64,000 nucleotides of DNA from Acheta domesticus (Eukaryota > Arthropoda > Insecta > Orthoptera > Gryllidae), in NCBI GenBank assembly GCA_031308135.1, contig JAHLJT010000631.1, forward strand, positions 214,529,773 through 214,593,772. Direction: 5' to 3'. Made by a program: the position numbers and the translations under genes. The notes under the pieces are model-generated. The model was not told the origin of the DNA. It saw nothing but the letters and a program-made list of their open reading frames with translations, and did no database searches. This document shows, piece by piece, positions 24,863 through 36,762 of the stretch. The number at the start of each line of letters is the position of its first letter. Position 1 is the first letter of the stretch.

Positions 24863-25554
24863 AAAATTTGGAGCAGTTTTTGTGATAATCTTGTTTTTGT
24901 AATTTTTTTTTTAAATTGCACATATTGCACACAATAATGCGCGAAAACTACTAAAATTTTCAAAAAGATTTACATGACCTTAATGAAAGAACTCGCTTTG
25001 GAGAACAAATTTTATTTGAAGGAAAAATCTCCATCTTTGATTTTGTAGCTGTAGAAAAAGCCCGAAAAAAGTCCAAAATTTTGCAATTTTCGGATATTCA
25101 GAGTTAACAGTGAAATTAGGACCTATGCCACCTTTATAAGTGTATTTTACACTATTCTTACAATAAATTTAAAGAAAAAATGGAGCCGTTTTTGAGAAAA
25201 TTTTGAAAATGATCGGGGGCTTCATATAATGTACCCCAAATTTTCAAGAAAGTTTTTCAAAATCGGAGCGCCTCGAATAGAATCGAATCGACGGGGGAAT
25301 ATTCAATTTGGGAAAAAACGCACATATGGTTTAGGCGCTAGTGTTGTTCACAGACTGACGGACGGACAGACGAATGGGCGGACGGACAGACGGACGGACG
25401 GACGGAAGGATGGACGGATGGACGGACGTAGAGACGGACGTTTTGCTTTCAATTGGTTTTTCGGTATCAAGGACCCACAAAACAGGTGTTCTGGCTACAT
25501 CACCTGTTAGGGGTATTTTTTTTCTTAATTTCGCAACTGGTTTTATCCACTTTT

Positions 25555-26520
25555 TACTTTCCCGTACACGTACGTATACACGGAGTGATATACAGCTAAA
25601 TTTTTCTAGAGTGGCCGCTAGAATTCGTGAGTAGAGGGGGAAGCTGAAAGTGGTGGGAAGAGAGCCAGGAGGCAGTGCTCGCTTGCACCTGACTGGTTTG
25701 CATATACCAAAAACATCAGCCTGCAGCACCGTACAGGCTATCATCAACCTGCAGCCTGTACGTGCTAGCCAACTTAATTTGCTGTAGTGTCTTCGTTCGC
25801 TTTTCAATACCTTCTTTTGCTTTTCTTCATAAATTGATATACTTTTGCAGCGACTTCATGCGTGTGACTGTGAAGGACGTCCTTATTCAAGTTGCTCTGA
25901 ACAGGACGCATTGCAATTTTCACAACAAAATAACAAACATTTATACAGAACTTCATAGAAATAGCTGCACTCTATTAGGGAAATCCATCTGAAAACTGGC
26001 ACCTCGCGGAGACGAATAGTCACAGTCAATGTTTACACAAGTGGAGTAAGGCTGTCAACACGAGCTGGAAAGGGACGCGCTCCCCTCTAAAGCAATAAGT
26101 TTCAAGGAATGGACTCTTCCGGCAGCTCTGGGCTCTCGACCTTGAGCGGCCACGCTAAAATAATTTCACTGTACGTAGTATAGGGAAAGTTATGTAATGC
26201 TGCGCGAAAAAACGGCGAATTTGCGGAGGAAAAAAAACTCATTGCCGGGCGCTAATAACGAAAAAGAGGAAAAAAGTTGCTAAATTAAGAAAAAAAAATC
26301 CCCTATCACGTGGTGTAGCCAGAATCCCTCTTTTGTGGGTCCTTGATACCGAAAAACCGATTGAAAGAAAAACGTCTGTCTGTCCGTCCGTCTGTGAACA
26401 CTAAACCATACGTACAATTTCTTCCAAAATGGATATTCCCCGATCGATCTGGTTCAAGTCAAAGCTTCGAGATTTTGAAAAAGATTCTTCAAAATTTGGG
26501 GGTACTTTAGCTCGGTTTTC
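25555..26520 (-). mobile_element. Inverted copy of the Helentron/DINE-like family
   Basis: This minus-strand copy begins with the family 3' terminus (TACTTTCCCGTACACG at 25555), abutting the truncated plus-strand outer copy. It then shows the reversed tail blocks, the reversed microsatellite (about 26370-26400) and the reversed 'aagcttcgag' block, ending by divergence near 26520. It is interrupted by the TA-flanked element at 25593-26171. Confidence 0.75.
25593..26171. mobile_element. Tc1/mariner-like MITE with TA target duplication
   Basis: The 579-bp insert begins CAGCTAAATTTTTCTAGAGT and ends with the complement of CAGTGAAATTATTTTAGCGT; both arms continue into GTGGCCGCT. It is flanked by TA at 25591-25592 and TA at 26172-26173. 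The empty site is visible in the uninterrupted tails at about 22840 and 24830 ('actacgtaTAtcactccg'). TA duplication and CAG-starting inverted repeats fit Tc1/mariner-type non-autonomous elements. No transposase; the ORFs inside are incidental. Confidence 0.85.
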
Positions 26521-26593
26521 AAACAAAAATCTCACTGTATTCAGATTCCAACGTTGTCAGGTAGAAGTATTTTTGTATTGATGTAAATACTTT

Positions 26594-28160
26594 TCGGAAA
26601 ATAATAAAATTAATGAAGAGAGGAAAATCACGAGACCCAGATTCGATTTCCAAGGACATTATTAAGTTAGGCGGAGAGGCTATTCTACCATATTTAATTA
26701 GGTTATTTAATGTATCTATAAATAACGCTTGGGTACCGGAAGATTGGAAGCTGGCTCTCATAGTACCTATTTTTAAAAGTGACAAGACAATACTTAGTAA
26801 CTACAGTTCGGTAAGCCTTACATCAGTCGTATGCAAACTTATGGAAAATCTAATTCCTAGCTATATCAGGAAAGAATGGGTGGGCAGGGAGTGGCTTTAT
26901 CAGGGACAGTAAGGTTTCAGGAATGGTTTCTCCTGCGAAATTCAGCTAGTCTCACTTCTACAAGGCATAGCCGACGACGTAGTTGATGAAGGTAGAAGGG
27001 TCGACACGATAGTAAAAGATTATGACAAAGCTATTGATGTTATTCCACATGATCGTCTTGTAAAGAAATTAATAGATTCGGGTATAAACAATAGAGTGGT
27101 AGTGTGGATAAACGAACTACTTCGTGACAGGAAACAGAAGGTACGAATCGGAAGTTACTTATCAACCTCGAGAAACATCACGTCAGGTAATCCACAAGGA
27201 AGTGTTATCGGACCACTTATGTTCCTTGCCTTCGTGAATGATTTGCCGGCAAATTTAGCTTCAAATGTACAACTCTTTACAGATGACTGCGTAATTTATA
27301 GGATTACCAACTCGAAGAAGGACGAGGATATTTTCCAGCGACTGTTAGGCAAATTACATATCTGGGCGGAAACAAACGGCATGAAAATAAACAGTTCAAA
27401 AATCAAGTCCATCACGTTTGCTAGGGGTTGAAGTTACAATGAAACCGCGTACAAATTGAACAATAATGTTATACCTCGAGTCTCGTCTAGCAAATATTTA
27501 TGAATATATCTGGACAGAAAAATTAAGCTGGGAAAATCAAGTAAATTCCGTTGTAGGGAAATCCTGGAGATCTTTGCGTTTTGTTATGCGGATTCTGAAA
27601 AAGAGTACAGTGAGAGCCAAAGAACTAGCGTTTATGTCTTTAGTGCGACCCATATTAGAATATGGCGCGATTTGTTGGGATCCATACAGTATTTTGCAGC
27701 AAAGGAATCTAGAAAAGATCCAGCGTAGAGCATCAAAATTTACTTTCAAGAGTACAGAGAATAGAAGTATGTGAGTCACTCAAAAGAAGGAGAATAAAGT
27801 CTCTTCTCTACGCTATGTATAAAGCATTCACAGGCTTTCCAGTGTGGAAAGAAATTCAAAGTCGAATACGAAACTCCACATATTTCGGCAGAGCGGATCA
27901 CATTCTCAAAATTTAAACAAGAACTCAGAAATCGGACGTTGGGAAATATTATTCGCGAATCGAACTATTAGAAACTGGAATGGTTTGCCTGTGACAATCT
28001 TTGATCCCTTTCTTCAAAGCCTGAGCAAATTTAAAAATAAATTAGTTTCCTAGATGTTGATATGTGTATTATAAATATGTTTAACATTATTAAATTACTA
28101 GTCTTTTATGTAAAGTAAGTTGTATTATTATCGCTATTTTTATTATTGTCATTATTACTA
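26594..28160 (+). pseudogene. CR1/jockey-type non-LTR retrotransposon relic (RT domain)
   Basis: Broken reverse transcriptase, truncated at the 5' end. In order: a finger/palm segment (26613-26912, with WKLALIVPIFKSDK and NYSSVSLTSVVCKLMENLI), an in-frame stop just before GFRNGF, NPQGSVIGPLMFLAFVNDLP, and the catalytic box as FTDD (usual form FADD) at about 27280. The thumb region follows (27466-27774), then a C-terminal NWNGLPV segment ending at 28053. At least two more frame breaks occur near 27430 and 27775. The 3' UTR ends in a TTATTA-rich tail (28110-28165) exactly against a Helitron terminus. The protein would copy its own RNA at a nicked target, but this copy cannot be active. Confidence 0.88.
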
Positions 28161-28439
28161 TTAATTACTAGCGTACCCGTGCGAGATCTCTCGCATATTT
28201 AACCCCGCCCTTTCCCTATCCATTTTTCTAACCTTTCCATTAAGAAGGAAAGTTGTTAATGAGTCAATTGAATATCCATATTTCTTCTCAGGTAACTTAT
28301 CTAGGTTTCTGGGCATAAAAAATGCGTATGTGGCAACCTTCTTTTTTTAATTCTATTACTAGAAAACTACAACACCAAAAATATCACAATTAACAGCAAA
28401 TCACAAATATCACTATACTTCCTTACAAACAACATTCGA

Positions 28440-29215
28440 AGTAATAATGCAGTCTCCCTTGATAGTTTGCTTTTCGCTTTCCCGTATAGTGACAAAAATA
28501 TTAGAGAAGTTTTTCACTCTTGAAAAAGCTACGTACAGTTGCCCATGTGAAAATACTGGATCCGGCAAGTACAGTCCTACCCTTTGTAATATTTGTCCTC
28601 GCTATTTATTTATTTATGGTCATGGCGTAGGCAATTTTTATTGGAAATTGTTTTCGAGTCATATTGAAGGGAATTGTCGTATCTGAAGGTGTTAGAGGTA
28701 TTCTCGGAATAATTACAGTTTATCCTGAATTGAATAGTTTTGCACTTAAGGTAAATTGTCTCAATTGACTTATGATCATTCTTGCCCCATTGATAAGACC
28801 TTCTTTAGGGTTGAGATTGCTTATGAGCATAACACAAGTGTTAGTCTTAAACATATATTTGTGTGATGGAAGGCCAGAGTGATTTAGGCTATTGAGAAAT
28901 TCAGTAGGATAAAATTTTTCTTCAGAGTTATCCTCGCACTGAATGGAATCACAGCTGTAATAAATCTTTTCTTCATCGCGCACACGATTTTGAACAATGT
29001 AATTGTCGCAATCATCATTTTTTGGGCATAGAATTGCACGATCCAGAAACTGCGTAATGTTACTTTCGTTTATACAGTTAGTATCGAAAACTTTATTAAT
29101 AAAATCACTTCCATGCACAAAACAATGCCTAGGAATTTTAATAACATCTTGTGATATATTTTTTGAAGCTCTATTTCCCCGTTCCCTAAATGTAAGAGCC
29201 AATTGCTGAAAATGA
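28440..29215 (-). pseudogene. Helitron Pif1-like helicase, C-terminal part (broken)
   Basis: The minus ORF at 29202-28720 carries the helicase C-terminal signature of Helitron Rep-helicases: FLDRAILCPKND, a YPTEFLNSLNHSGLPSHK block, MLISNLNPKEGLINGARMII. Continuing toward 28440 in shifted frames are [31 protein letters not shown] and then, after a stop and frame changes, remnants of the QGQ and FSRVK motifs. The Walker A and B region is absent, having been lost where the LTR-like repeat now sits. The enzyme would unwind DNA during rolling-circle transposition; this copy is inactive. Confidence 0.88.
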
Positions 29216-29294
29216 GATCGTCATTTGCCCTCATATTTTGGGTCAATTTTCTATTATTAAACTATTACGAGATCGTTGACATCATTCACCTTAG

Positions 29295-30404
29295 GACGGT
29301 TATAATCGTGACCCGTTCCGAATTTATAGTAAAATTTTGGGCGCCAGGAACAGGTTACGATAATTGAAACCAATACTTCCACAGCTAATTTTAACGAATG
29401 GATAAATGTCCGGCTAGCTGGGTCAATGGGTCCCGTAATAGATAATCGCTATCGTCTAGATAGCCGATTACTTGATCTGCCAACTATACAGTATGGCAAG
29501 GAATCTGAAAGGAAATAATTATATATCTCTAACTACTTAACAATTGTGATTGACTAAATGAAAATCTTTTCATTTCCAAAAGAAAAATTTAACAATTTAT
29601 TTAACAATTTATTTAACAATTTGACAATTGTTCTGCCTTTAGGTCATGACCTTTTAAAATAAAACCTTTGTACTGCAGTACTTATCTAACGTGGTCTTGA
29701 TCGCCGACGCCCCGCAGTATCTTCCCACTTGAATACAGATAATCCCAAGTCCAGCTTCTTTCTTCTGATCTTGCGACACGGCCAACGAATCCAGCCCTCA
29801 CTGCCTAGAATATCTACTGGTTCTACGTGATATTTACAGTTTCCAGTTTTCCCCAACTACGTGTTAAAACATTAAAGTCCAAACCGCAATATAAAAAAAC
29901 TTTCAAAGTCCTAATCGAATTTACTTCCGCCCATCAACTTTCAGAGTCCGAAAGCTATTGAGTCTCACGTCAAAACTTACAAGTCCCACTCCCCTTACGT
30001 TAGTCTCGCGAGCGATCTGTACTACTCGACGACCTCTATCAGAATGTCATTTTCTCCTCCGTTTTTCGCCCTCAACGCCTCGGTATCCGTCCTTCGTTCT
30101 TATTTTTTTAAACAAAACGACAAAATTCGACAGTCTATTCTCCCTTAGCCAATCCATTCACTTCTTGCCAAATCAAGTAGCCACGCCCTCGATATTCATT
30201 CCTTTCCAGACCAATCCCACATTATTTTATATGTCTTTCTAGCCAACGCCCCCACCTATTCAAGGCCTGAATGCAGTTTATTGACCTTGCCAACCACTAC
30301 GCCGGCGTTGCTAAGGCTGTATATTGCCATTTGCCGACCCTTTTAACCCAACCCATTTACAGCAAATGTTATTGACAAAACATATAATATTTTGGTATAT
30401 CACA
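29295..30404 (-). repeat. LTR-like repeat, copy 1 (inside the Helitron)
   Basis: This approximately 1.1-kb block is shared with 37546-38645. On the minus strand it begins TGTGATATACC (30404) and ends next to a TGGCGCCCAAA motif at about 29343, which resembles a retroelement primer-binding site downstream of an LTR. A triplicated 12-bp AT unit (aacaatttattt) lies at about 29589-29625. It encodes no protein. A solo LTR with a short internal stub is the preferred reading; an unclassified non-autonomous element is the alternative. Confidence 0.5.
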
Positions 30405-30538
30405 ATAGCCAAATATGTAAAAATATGTAATGAAAAAATTGGATATTGTCTTAGGACGGCGACGATTCGCCAAGATTAAAATTTTGAGAACGGTAAGTAG
30501 AAAGACAAAAAATATGTAATTACATAAAAATCCGGTCT

Positions 30539-31860
30539 CTATTTATAACTCTCTGCCCGAAGTTCCTTTTGATGAGCTCTAATATAAGCAATTCGTGAGC
30601 CTTCAACTTTTACATTACTATCCATGACGTGTTGTTGGAATAGTTTCTCTGATAATTGAATTAAATTAAAATTTCCTCTTACAGCGAGTCTGTAACAGTA
30701 ATACTGCAATTGTGTTATAGCATTTCTAGCCGCTGTCCTATGAACATGAACGTGCTGCATACCTGACCTCCATCCACTATCCCCATGTGGAAATAGCATT
30801 GGGTAGCACATTGGAACACAATGAGAATTTAGATATGATATTTTTGTCAGTGGTCCACAAGACTTGGAATACACTACAAAATCGAATTTTCCTGGTGGCG
30901 CTCCTTCTGTGCTTGTAAAAATTGCTGCAACTTTACTTGCTCGAGGAACATTGTATCGTCTGTGATCAAAAGCATTATTAGTTGAAAACTTAATTTGAAA
31001 ATTACGGGCACCCCCATCTAAATCTTTCATAAATCTGAAGAGCTGAGCATAAGGATTGGTATTTTCTAATATAGACTGCAACGTTCTCATCTCAATATCA
31101 CAGTCTCCGTTGGCTTAGTGGTCCATACGGTGCTGCAAAGCTTGTTCGGTATTTATAACAAAGAGGCCTGTGTATGATGGCTTTTGTCCCTCTGCAGGTT
31201 CTAAACTTCCAGCCAGATGATATACTTGGCCATGTATTTTGAAGCAAAAAGTCCCTCTGCTTGGAAAATTAACTGAATCTTCTTGGATTGAAGCAAGTGC
31301 AAGTGAACTATTATATTGACAAACATTCTTCAAGTAATTTTTGTTTTTTTCATCATTTGCTTCAATTAGATTCTTAAGATATTCACAAATACTTAATTCA
31401 GGAAACTTAACTTTTCCCTTGTGACAATAGAAGAGGACGCACTACTTACTTCTACATGAAATAACTTGGCTCCACAATGAATGCAAAGGAAGTTCTTGGG
31501 TCAATCAATGCAAAGGAAGTTCTTGTGTCTATCAATCTGTCATTGCGTATAATCCATGCACTATAGTAACTTTTATGCAATTTTTGCTGGGCACGTTTCC
31601 GACTTATTTCATCTCTTAAACTGATGTCAGAATCTATTTGTTCGTTTGATACTGTTGGTATAGGTGGGTGTGGTGTTGCTTCATTCACTGCTGATGTAGA
31701 TGGTTGTGATGTCTTAGTGGGATGATTTCAGATGGTGGAGGCACTGATTGGCTTTGAAACTATGAGTTTTCTTGTTCTGATGCAAATTGTTCAGCCTTCG
31801 CTCACTTTGGAATGATTCATCATTCCTTCTAAATCGTTGACTGAGACGTCTTTCAGTTAC
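30539..31860 (-). pseudogene. Helitron Rep, N-terminal region (broken)
   Basis: Minus-strand fragments match the N-terminal half of insect Helitron replicases: a basic leader near 31860-31750 (RRLSQRFRRNDESFQSERR), a segment at 31420-31115 with YNSSLALASI, CFKIHGQVYHLAGSL and NTEQALQHRM, then (31090-30539) ENTNPYAQLF, FVVYSKSCG, ISYLNSHCVPMCYPMLFPHG and LAVRGNFNLIQLSEKLFQQHV. Frame breaks at about 31110 and about 31440. The catalytic HUH and paired-tyrosine region is not present. The full protein would nick and join DNA ends in rolling-circle transposition. Confidence 0.86.
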
Positions 31861-32295
31861 TGTGTTTAAAGATTTTTATGTTGGGCGTGTTGATATACTA
31901 CCTGTAGAAATAAAATCTGCTGAAATCAGCTGTTTAATTACTAACCCATATCTATATTTATATTTCAGTTCAAGCAGCAAGATAACCCACATTTTAACAA
32001 TTGTGTTTTTAAAAAGTGTTTTGAAGTGTTATTTTAAATATGTAATTGATATTTTAAATGTATCGTAATGAAAAAAATGACAATAATTTGTACTACATCA
32101 CTGGATTTGTTACGAGAAACAGAGGGGGTTTTGAGAGGAACAAGGCGCCAGCTTTCTAGGGTGCAAAAATTGAAATATTACTTGTGTACCAAAAATTATT
32201 TTATTGTTTTCTGCGTTCTTACTCGCCTCAAGAAAATCAATCCCATAGTAAAAAATAATGAATCTAATATTTTAACCTGTCAGTAATAAATACTA

Positions 32296-33119
32296 CTAGC
32301 GTACCCGTGCGAGAACTTTCGCATATTATATTCCCTATCTTTCCTTTTCCATATTAAGAGGGGAAGTTATTAACGAAACGTTTATATTTGTTTAAAATTA
32401 TTAAAAGATAACTTTAAATATACTTAAAATTTTTAAATGAAAAAGAACAATGAAATTAGTTTGAAACAAATTTTGAATAAAGGTTTATTATAACAGACAT
32501 GTTCTTGGGAACAATTCACATTTCCTTAAAAACATTTGAAGTAATTATACAATCTTCCTTGACAGTTAGCTTTTCGCTTTCCTTGATAGCCCCCAAAATA
32601 TTCCAAATGCTTTTTACTCTGGAGAAAGCTACGTTAATTTGTCCATACGAAAATACATGATCGAGCAAACACAATCATAATCTTTGGAATATTATTTAAC
32701 TTTATTACCGAACTGAAAGGTAGTACCGTGTAATTTAATCGCCGAAAATATCAAGTATAGTTTAATTTCACATACAGTTGCAGATTCTGCACGACTCCGA
32801 ACAGGTAGGGTACAATCGAGACGCGCCGGACCAGCAAAATCTAATAGAATGTCGAAGAAGCTCTCATTCTTTACATTTACGGTGCGAGGAACGTTACTTT
32901 GTGGCCTTCTGCCTCATATTCCCCAATTTTAAGGCCCTAGAATGCTTTGATTCGGAGTTATTCAACTAATTTTAATAAAGCTGTATTTTTCAACAAGTTC
33001 TTCATGTTTTTAAAGTCACCATGCAAATCGTCACGTCTCCGTGAAGTTCTTTCTTTAGAGACCTTATTTATGAAGATTGTTACGGGTGGGCAAACTCACT
33101 ACTGAAAGAATATAGGAGA
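32296..33119 (-). mobile_element. Short non-autonomous Helitron, minus strand
   Basis: The 3' end has a hairpin region (GCGAAAGTTCTCGC) and ACGGGTACGCTAG at 32296-32325. The 5' end TCTCCTATATTCTTTCAG is at 33119. At 824 bp it is the shortest copy with both ends. It lies directly behind the autonomous-type relic, a head-to-tail arrangement common for Helitrons. Confidence 0.78.
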
Positions 33120-34129
33120 TGATTTCATACATTACTAACAATAAAACATGAGAGAAAGTAGCAGCATCTGTACTTTCATATGCTGTACCAACTATATTTC
33201 CACTTACTGTCAATGATTAATTAACATCTGTTTAATAATAAATTTAGTTTTCTTATAAATGCTTCAACTTATCCAAGATATAAATTAATTTGTTGAAATT
33301 ACTAATCACTCTAAGGAAATTATTTTTTCCCAACTTTTTCAATTCAATATCAGGACTGAAATTGTAAATTTCACCGAATCACTGTTGATAACGAAAATAC
33401 TGGCACAGATACAATAGAAACCACTAATACTGTTGTAGTACAGTTAATTCATGTTTTCAAAAAAATATATTCCCCTCTTGAACCGCCTTGTTCATAAATG
33501 TAGTTGCGTATTGAATTAAATTAGCAGAATTTGAAATTTGAGGGGTCAGCGATAAAAACATGCGAAAATATTTTAAATAAGAATAAAATGAGAATTTAGT
33601 GATGTGATATCATACCAAGTGCATGAGTACTGTAAGTTGTCACAAACGTTTTAATGAAACAAAAATATCAATCCTTATATTCCTGTGTGGCGTGGAACGA
33701 AATCCTACCGATGAAGAGCAGAGAAATTGAAACATGGAAACATGCGGACCATTTCCATCGTAGTTACCTCTACAAGGTACACGATGCAGGCCATGCAAAC
33801 CGATAAATGAACGGCTGTACTCTACACTTAAAAAAGCAATCTTAATTGGTATCAATCAACTATTAATACTTCTAGTTGTTGCTATGGAAGCATTTAGGTT
33901 TATTTGCATATTCTGGAATTAATGTGCAAATAAACTTATCAGTCGGCGCAAACAACGGTGAACACAGAAATAATACACTTAAGATTGAGGAATTCTAAGC
34001 GTGTCGTCACAAACAGTAACGGCCTCCAGAGCCGAGGCTTGGGATATAGTTCGCATTGGATGGTATCAATAAGCGCTGAGCCAGCAAAAATGAAAAAGAA
34101 TGTCCAAAAATACCTAATCCTATAGATTA
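33120..34129. other. Helitron-related debris; no gene
   Basis: Scattered blocks match the Helitron family: 'gataacgaaaatactggcac' (about 33390) and the 'ctagttgttgct' block (about 33865) found at about 6190 and 15015. No ends or ORFs can be assigned. Confidence 0.45.
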
Positions 34130-34414
34130 AGATATGGAAAACGTTTCTTTGAGGCCTTTGGCCTCAAAATTTTAGTTTAAGGCCCTAGAATTCTTTGTTT
34201 AGGAGTTATCGATTAAAAACCGCTGACGTACGTTGCATGTTGCATTAGAAATTAATATTTATATGCGTTTTTATAAATAAGTCACTCATATTTTTACAAA
34301 GTGCAATTCGTCATGTCTCCGTGAAATTCCCTTTCTTTAGAGACCGTATTTATAAAGATTGGTTGTGTGTGAGAGCCGCAATGGAAAGGTATACTACTGA
34401 AATAATACAGGAGA
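34130..34414 (-). mobile_element. Helitron 5' fragment
   Basis: It ends (minus-strand 5') at TCTCCTGTATTATTTCAG (34414) and carries the shared 'aacgtttctttgaggcctttgg' type block. Beyond it, at 34420-34510, is a block matching 14030-14110 from the Helitron interior, so it is part of a rearranged composite. Confidence 0.6.
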
Positions 34415-34514
34415 CGTTTTGTTACCATTAGAAACAATTCAGTAGGCTTATATAGACTTCATTTCGGTACATGGGAATGTTGCTCAAATGATACGTTTAA
34501 TCCAGGCCGCATAT

Positions 34515-35270
34515 GGGGCCGCTGTTCTGTACTGTTCACTGTACAATAATATTGTTTCGTTTTTTCGGTAGAATAAAAAAAATAATGAAAATTAAATCAG
34601 TGAACAATTATTAAGTTAATTAAGAATTGTTATTATCACCAACTGTGAGCGTAAGGTGTGTTAAATTGTTTCTAATAGTCCAGTGATATCAGTATTAATG
34701 CAAATCCATTTAATTTAATTTATCTGTTCCATTATTCATTAGCTTTTAAAAGTAAATTATTCTTTAAAATATAAGAAAATCATTATTAGTATAAGTAAGG
34801 CTTCAATAACTTCTCTTATTTCCAGAGACAGTCTTTCTCTTTCACCTATTTTTTTCTCCATTTCAATGGGATGTGATGCATAAGATTGGGATATACGGTA
34901 ATAAACATGACTTTTTGATTTTTTAAAGATGATTATTATTTAAACAGTAATGTACACAATATAAATAGCACAGTAAATATATGGCTGCTCAATAAAATTG
35001 AATCTACTTTGTTATTGTGACTACTTTACTGTAAACTACTCCCTGAACGTGTAGTAATTACACAGTAATCCCTTTCATTTACATGTTAAATAATTCAAAT
35101 AAAAATTACATTATACTCTAATTTCCATTACAAATGAGTGCCAAATAATTCCCAAATAAGCAGCAAAGTAGTAAAAAATGAATATATCGAATACTACACT
35201 AATTAAATACACACTATTGCTATGAAAAAATTCAGGGTAAGACAATGGTTGTTTTCAGCATTAAAATTAG
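34515..35270. other. AT-rich spacer; no gene recognised
   Basis: No ORF of interest, RNA gene or inverted repeat was identified. Confidence 0.4.
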
Positions 35271-36029
35271 TGTATTGTAAAAGAGATTCAAAATGCATGT
35301 GGGATTTAGGAAGAAAGATATGGTGTCACTTGCCCTAAACCAGTGTTACAAGTAATGTCACAAATGTTACCAATCAAATAATGTTCCAAATGAAATCCCT
35401 CCACAATTAGATACACAGAACTTGCAGACCATGGTAAAACGTTGAGGTTGCATTTCGCGCATAAGAAACAATCTTCATAGGTATCAAGCAACTATAATAG
35501 CACTTCTAGTTGTCGCTGGAGAACAAATCTTGAATTAATTATTACGCAAATAAACTTCGTCAGCCTGCGCAAAACTCGTTGCACACAGAAAACATAAATA
35601 CAAGAAAGGAATCTAAGCCTTCTAAGCGTGTCATCACAAAGAAGGCCACAACCCCCAAGGTTTCAGGTGGTTTTGGAAGTATCAATAAGCGCCGAACCGG
35701 CAAAAATTTAATTGAATGTTCAAAAATATCTAATCCTGTAGATTGAGATGTGAGAAACGTTTCTTTGAGGTCTCAAAATTTTAGCTTTTAATGCCCTAGA
35801 ATGCCTTGTTTAGGACTTATCGATTAAAAACCGCTGACGTGTGTGGCGGGTTGCATTAGAAATGAATATTTCGATAATTTTTTTTTAAGAAATCCTTCAT
35901 ATTTTTAAAGTCAAAGTGCAATTCGTCACGTCTCCGTGAAATTATCTTTCTTTAGAGACCTACTTCATAACGATTGGTTGCGTGTGAGAGCCGCAACGGA
36001 AAGGTATACTACTGAAATAATGCAGGAGA
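35271..36029 (-). mobile_element. Helitron 5' fragment
   Basis: The minus-strand 5' terminus TCTCCTGCATTATTTCAG is at 36029. Interior blocks (the 'aacaatcttcataggtatcaag' region at about 35466 and the 'gaaacgtttctttgagg' region at about 35755) match the other copies in order. No 3' CTAG end was found, so it is truncated. The small ORF at 35306-35491 corresponds to the degenerate reading frame at 14803-15003. Confidence 0.62.
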
Positions 36030-36762
36030 CTATGTATAGTGGCGTGCAGTGTAAAGGCGTGACTGCAGTGGAGTTATGAAGTTGAAGAAAAAGAGTGTGT
36101 AAGAAAGGCATTACAGTTCAGTGATCAACAGTGCGGTGAAGTGAAGTGAGGTGAGATGGAGTGCTATGAAAGCTCGCACGGTAAAAGTTTCATATTAATT
36201 TGTAAAGTTTGTAAAATTTGTAAAGTTGTTAAGTTCTGTAATGTTAAATTAGTGTATTCTGCCACCAAGTTCTCAAACTTAATTGCAGAATTAGTAATAA
36301 ATCTAAAATCTAATACTATTGCAAATGTGATACCACCACGTTGTAAACTATATAGGTGTGTCAACTAGCCGCCTTTGGGGCAAATTTTCTGAAGCCAGTT
36401 CGAGGCTAGTTCCTCGCTTGTCCGTACGGTCCGTACGGTCCGTACTTGTCCGTACGGCACGATCGGTTTGGGTTACGGTATAAGATATACATCTTAAGAT
36501 GACATCTTAAACTGAGTCTATTACACAGTTTTACAAAACATTTCCTACCCATTTTCGTAACTGTCCGCTGAAGACTTTACCAATTCCACTGCGAAGTGAC
36601 AAATCACTGACTTGAAATTATAAACCAGCTGGCCATAGACCTGTCGAATGGATCACTACCAATCACGACCTTGCCCAAATGAGACCCAAAGATTGCAGCG
36701 CTTATATGCGAGAACTGTGAAAACTAGTCTCACATAAGCTTCCGTTTTAGACTGGGAGTGAA
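36030..36762. other. Unclassified spacer with a short tandem repeat
   Basis: At 36418-36460 a GTCCGTACG unit occurs four times, one copy offset by a 'cttg' interruption. A purine-rich 'gtgaagtgaggtgagatgg' run lies near 36135-36160. The 70-aa ORFs on both strands at 36156-36368 mirror each other through AT-rich sequence and are not convincing genes. Confidence 0.45.

Larger units (their letters stand above)
20425..25554 (+). mobile_element. Outer copy of a Helentron/DINE-like repeat, split by two copies of itself
   Basis: The outer element survives as three pieces: about 20425-20541, 22878-23254 and 24863-25554. Joining the flanks of each insert restores the sequence seen intact in the inserted copies. 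The family has a 5' CTAGTGGTGCTACAG end, a subterminal ACTTTCCCGTAT, a long low-complexity body with repeated 'gccgtttttgagaaaat', an ACGG/ACAG microsatellite, and a 3' tail with a TATACGTACGTATA palindrome ending ATACGGGAAAGTA. The subterminal inverted repeats (ACTTTCCCGTAT / ATACGGGAAAGT), microsatellite core and palindromic 3' end recall DINE-1/Helentron-associated elements. That assignment is inference. No protein is encoded. Confidence 0.7.
28168..32295 (-). mobile_element. Degenerate autonomous-type Helitron, minus strand
   Basis: The 3' end is clear at 28168-28200: hairpin GCGAGAGATCTCGC, then ACGGGTACGCTAG with a flanking A/T site. It is the only copy here with recognisable Rep/helicase coding sequence, in the expected order on the minus strand (N-terminal Rep region 31860-30539, helicase C-terminus 29215-28440). 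The central part is missing and its place is taken by an LTR-like repeat (29295-30404). The 5' end is not a clear TCTCC terminus; it runs into or abuts the next Helitron at 32296. It is probably the relative of the source for the short copies. Confidence 0.78.

Noticed and set aside
24289..25807. ORFs of 86-158 aa rich in GRTDGRT or PSVRPSVRP
   Set aside because: They are translations of the ACGG microsatellite and the flanking repeat body.
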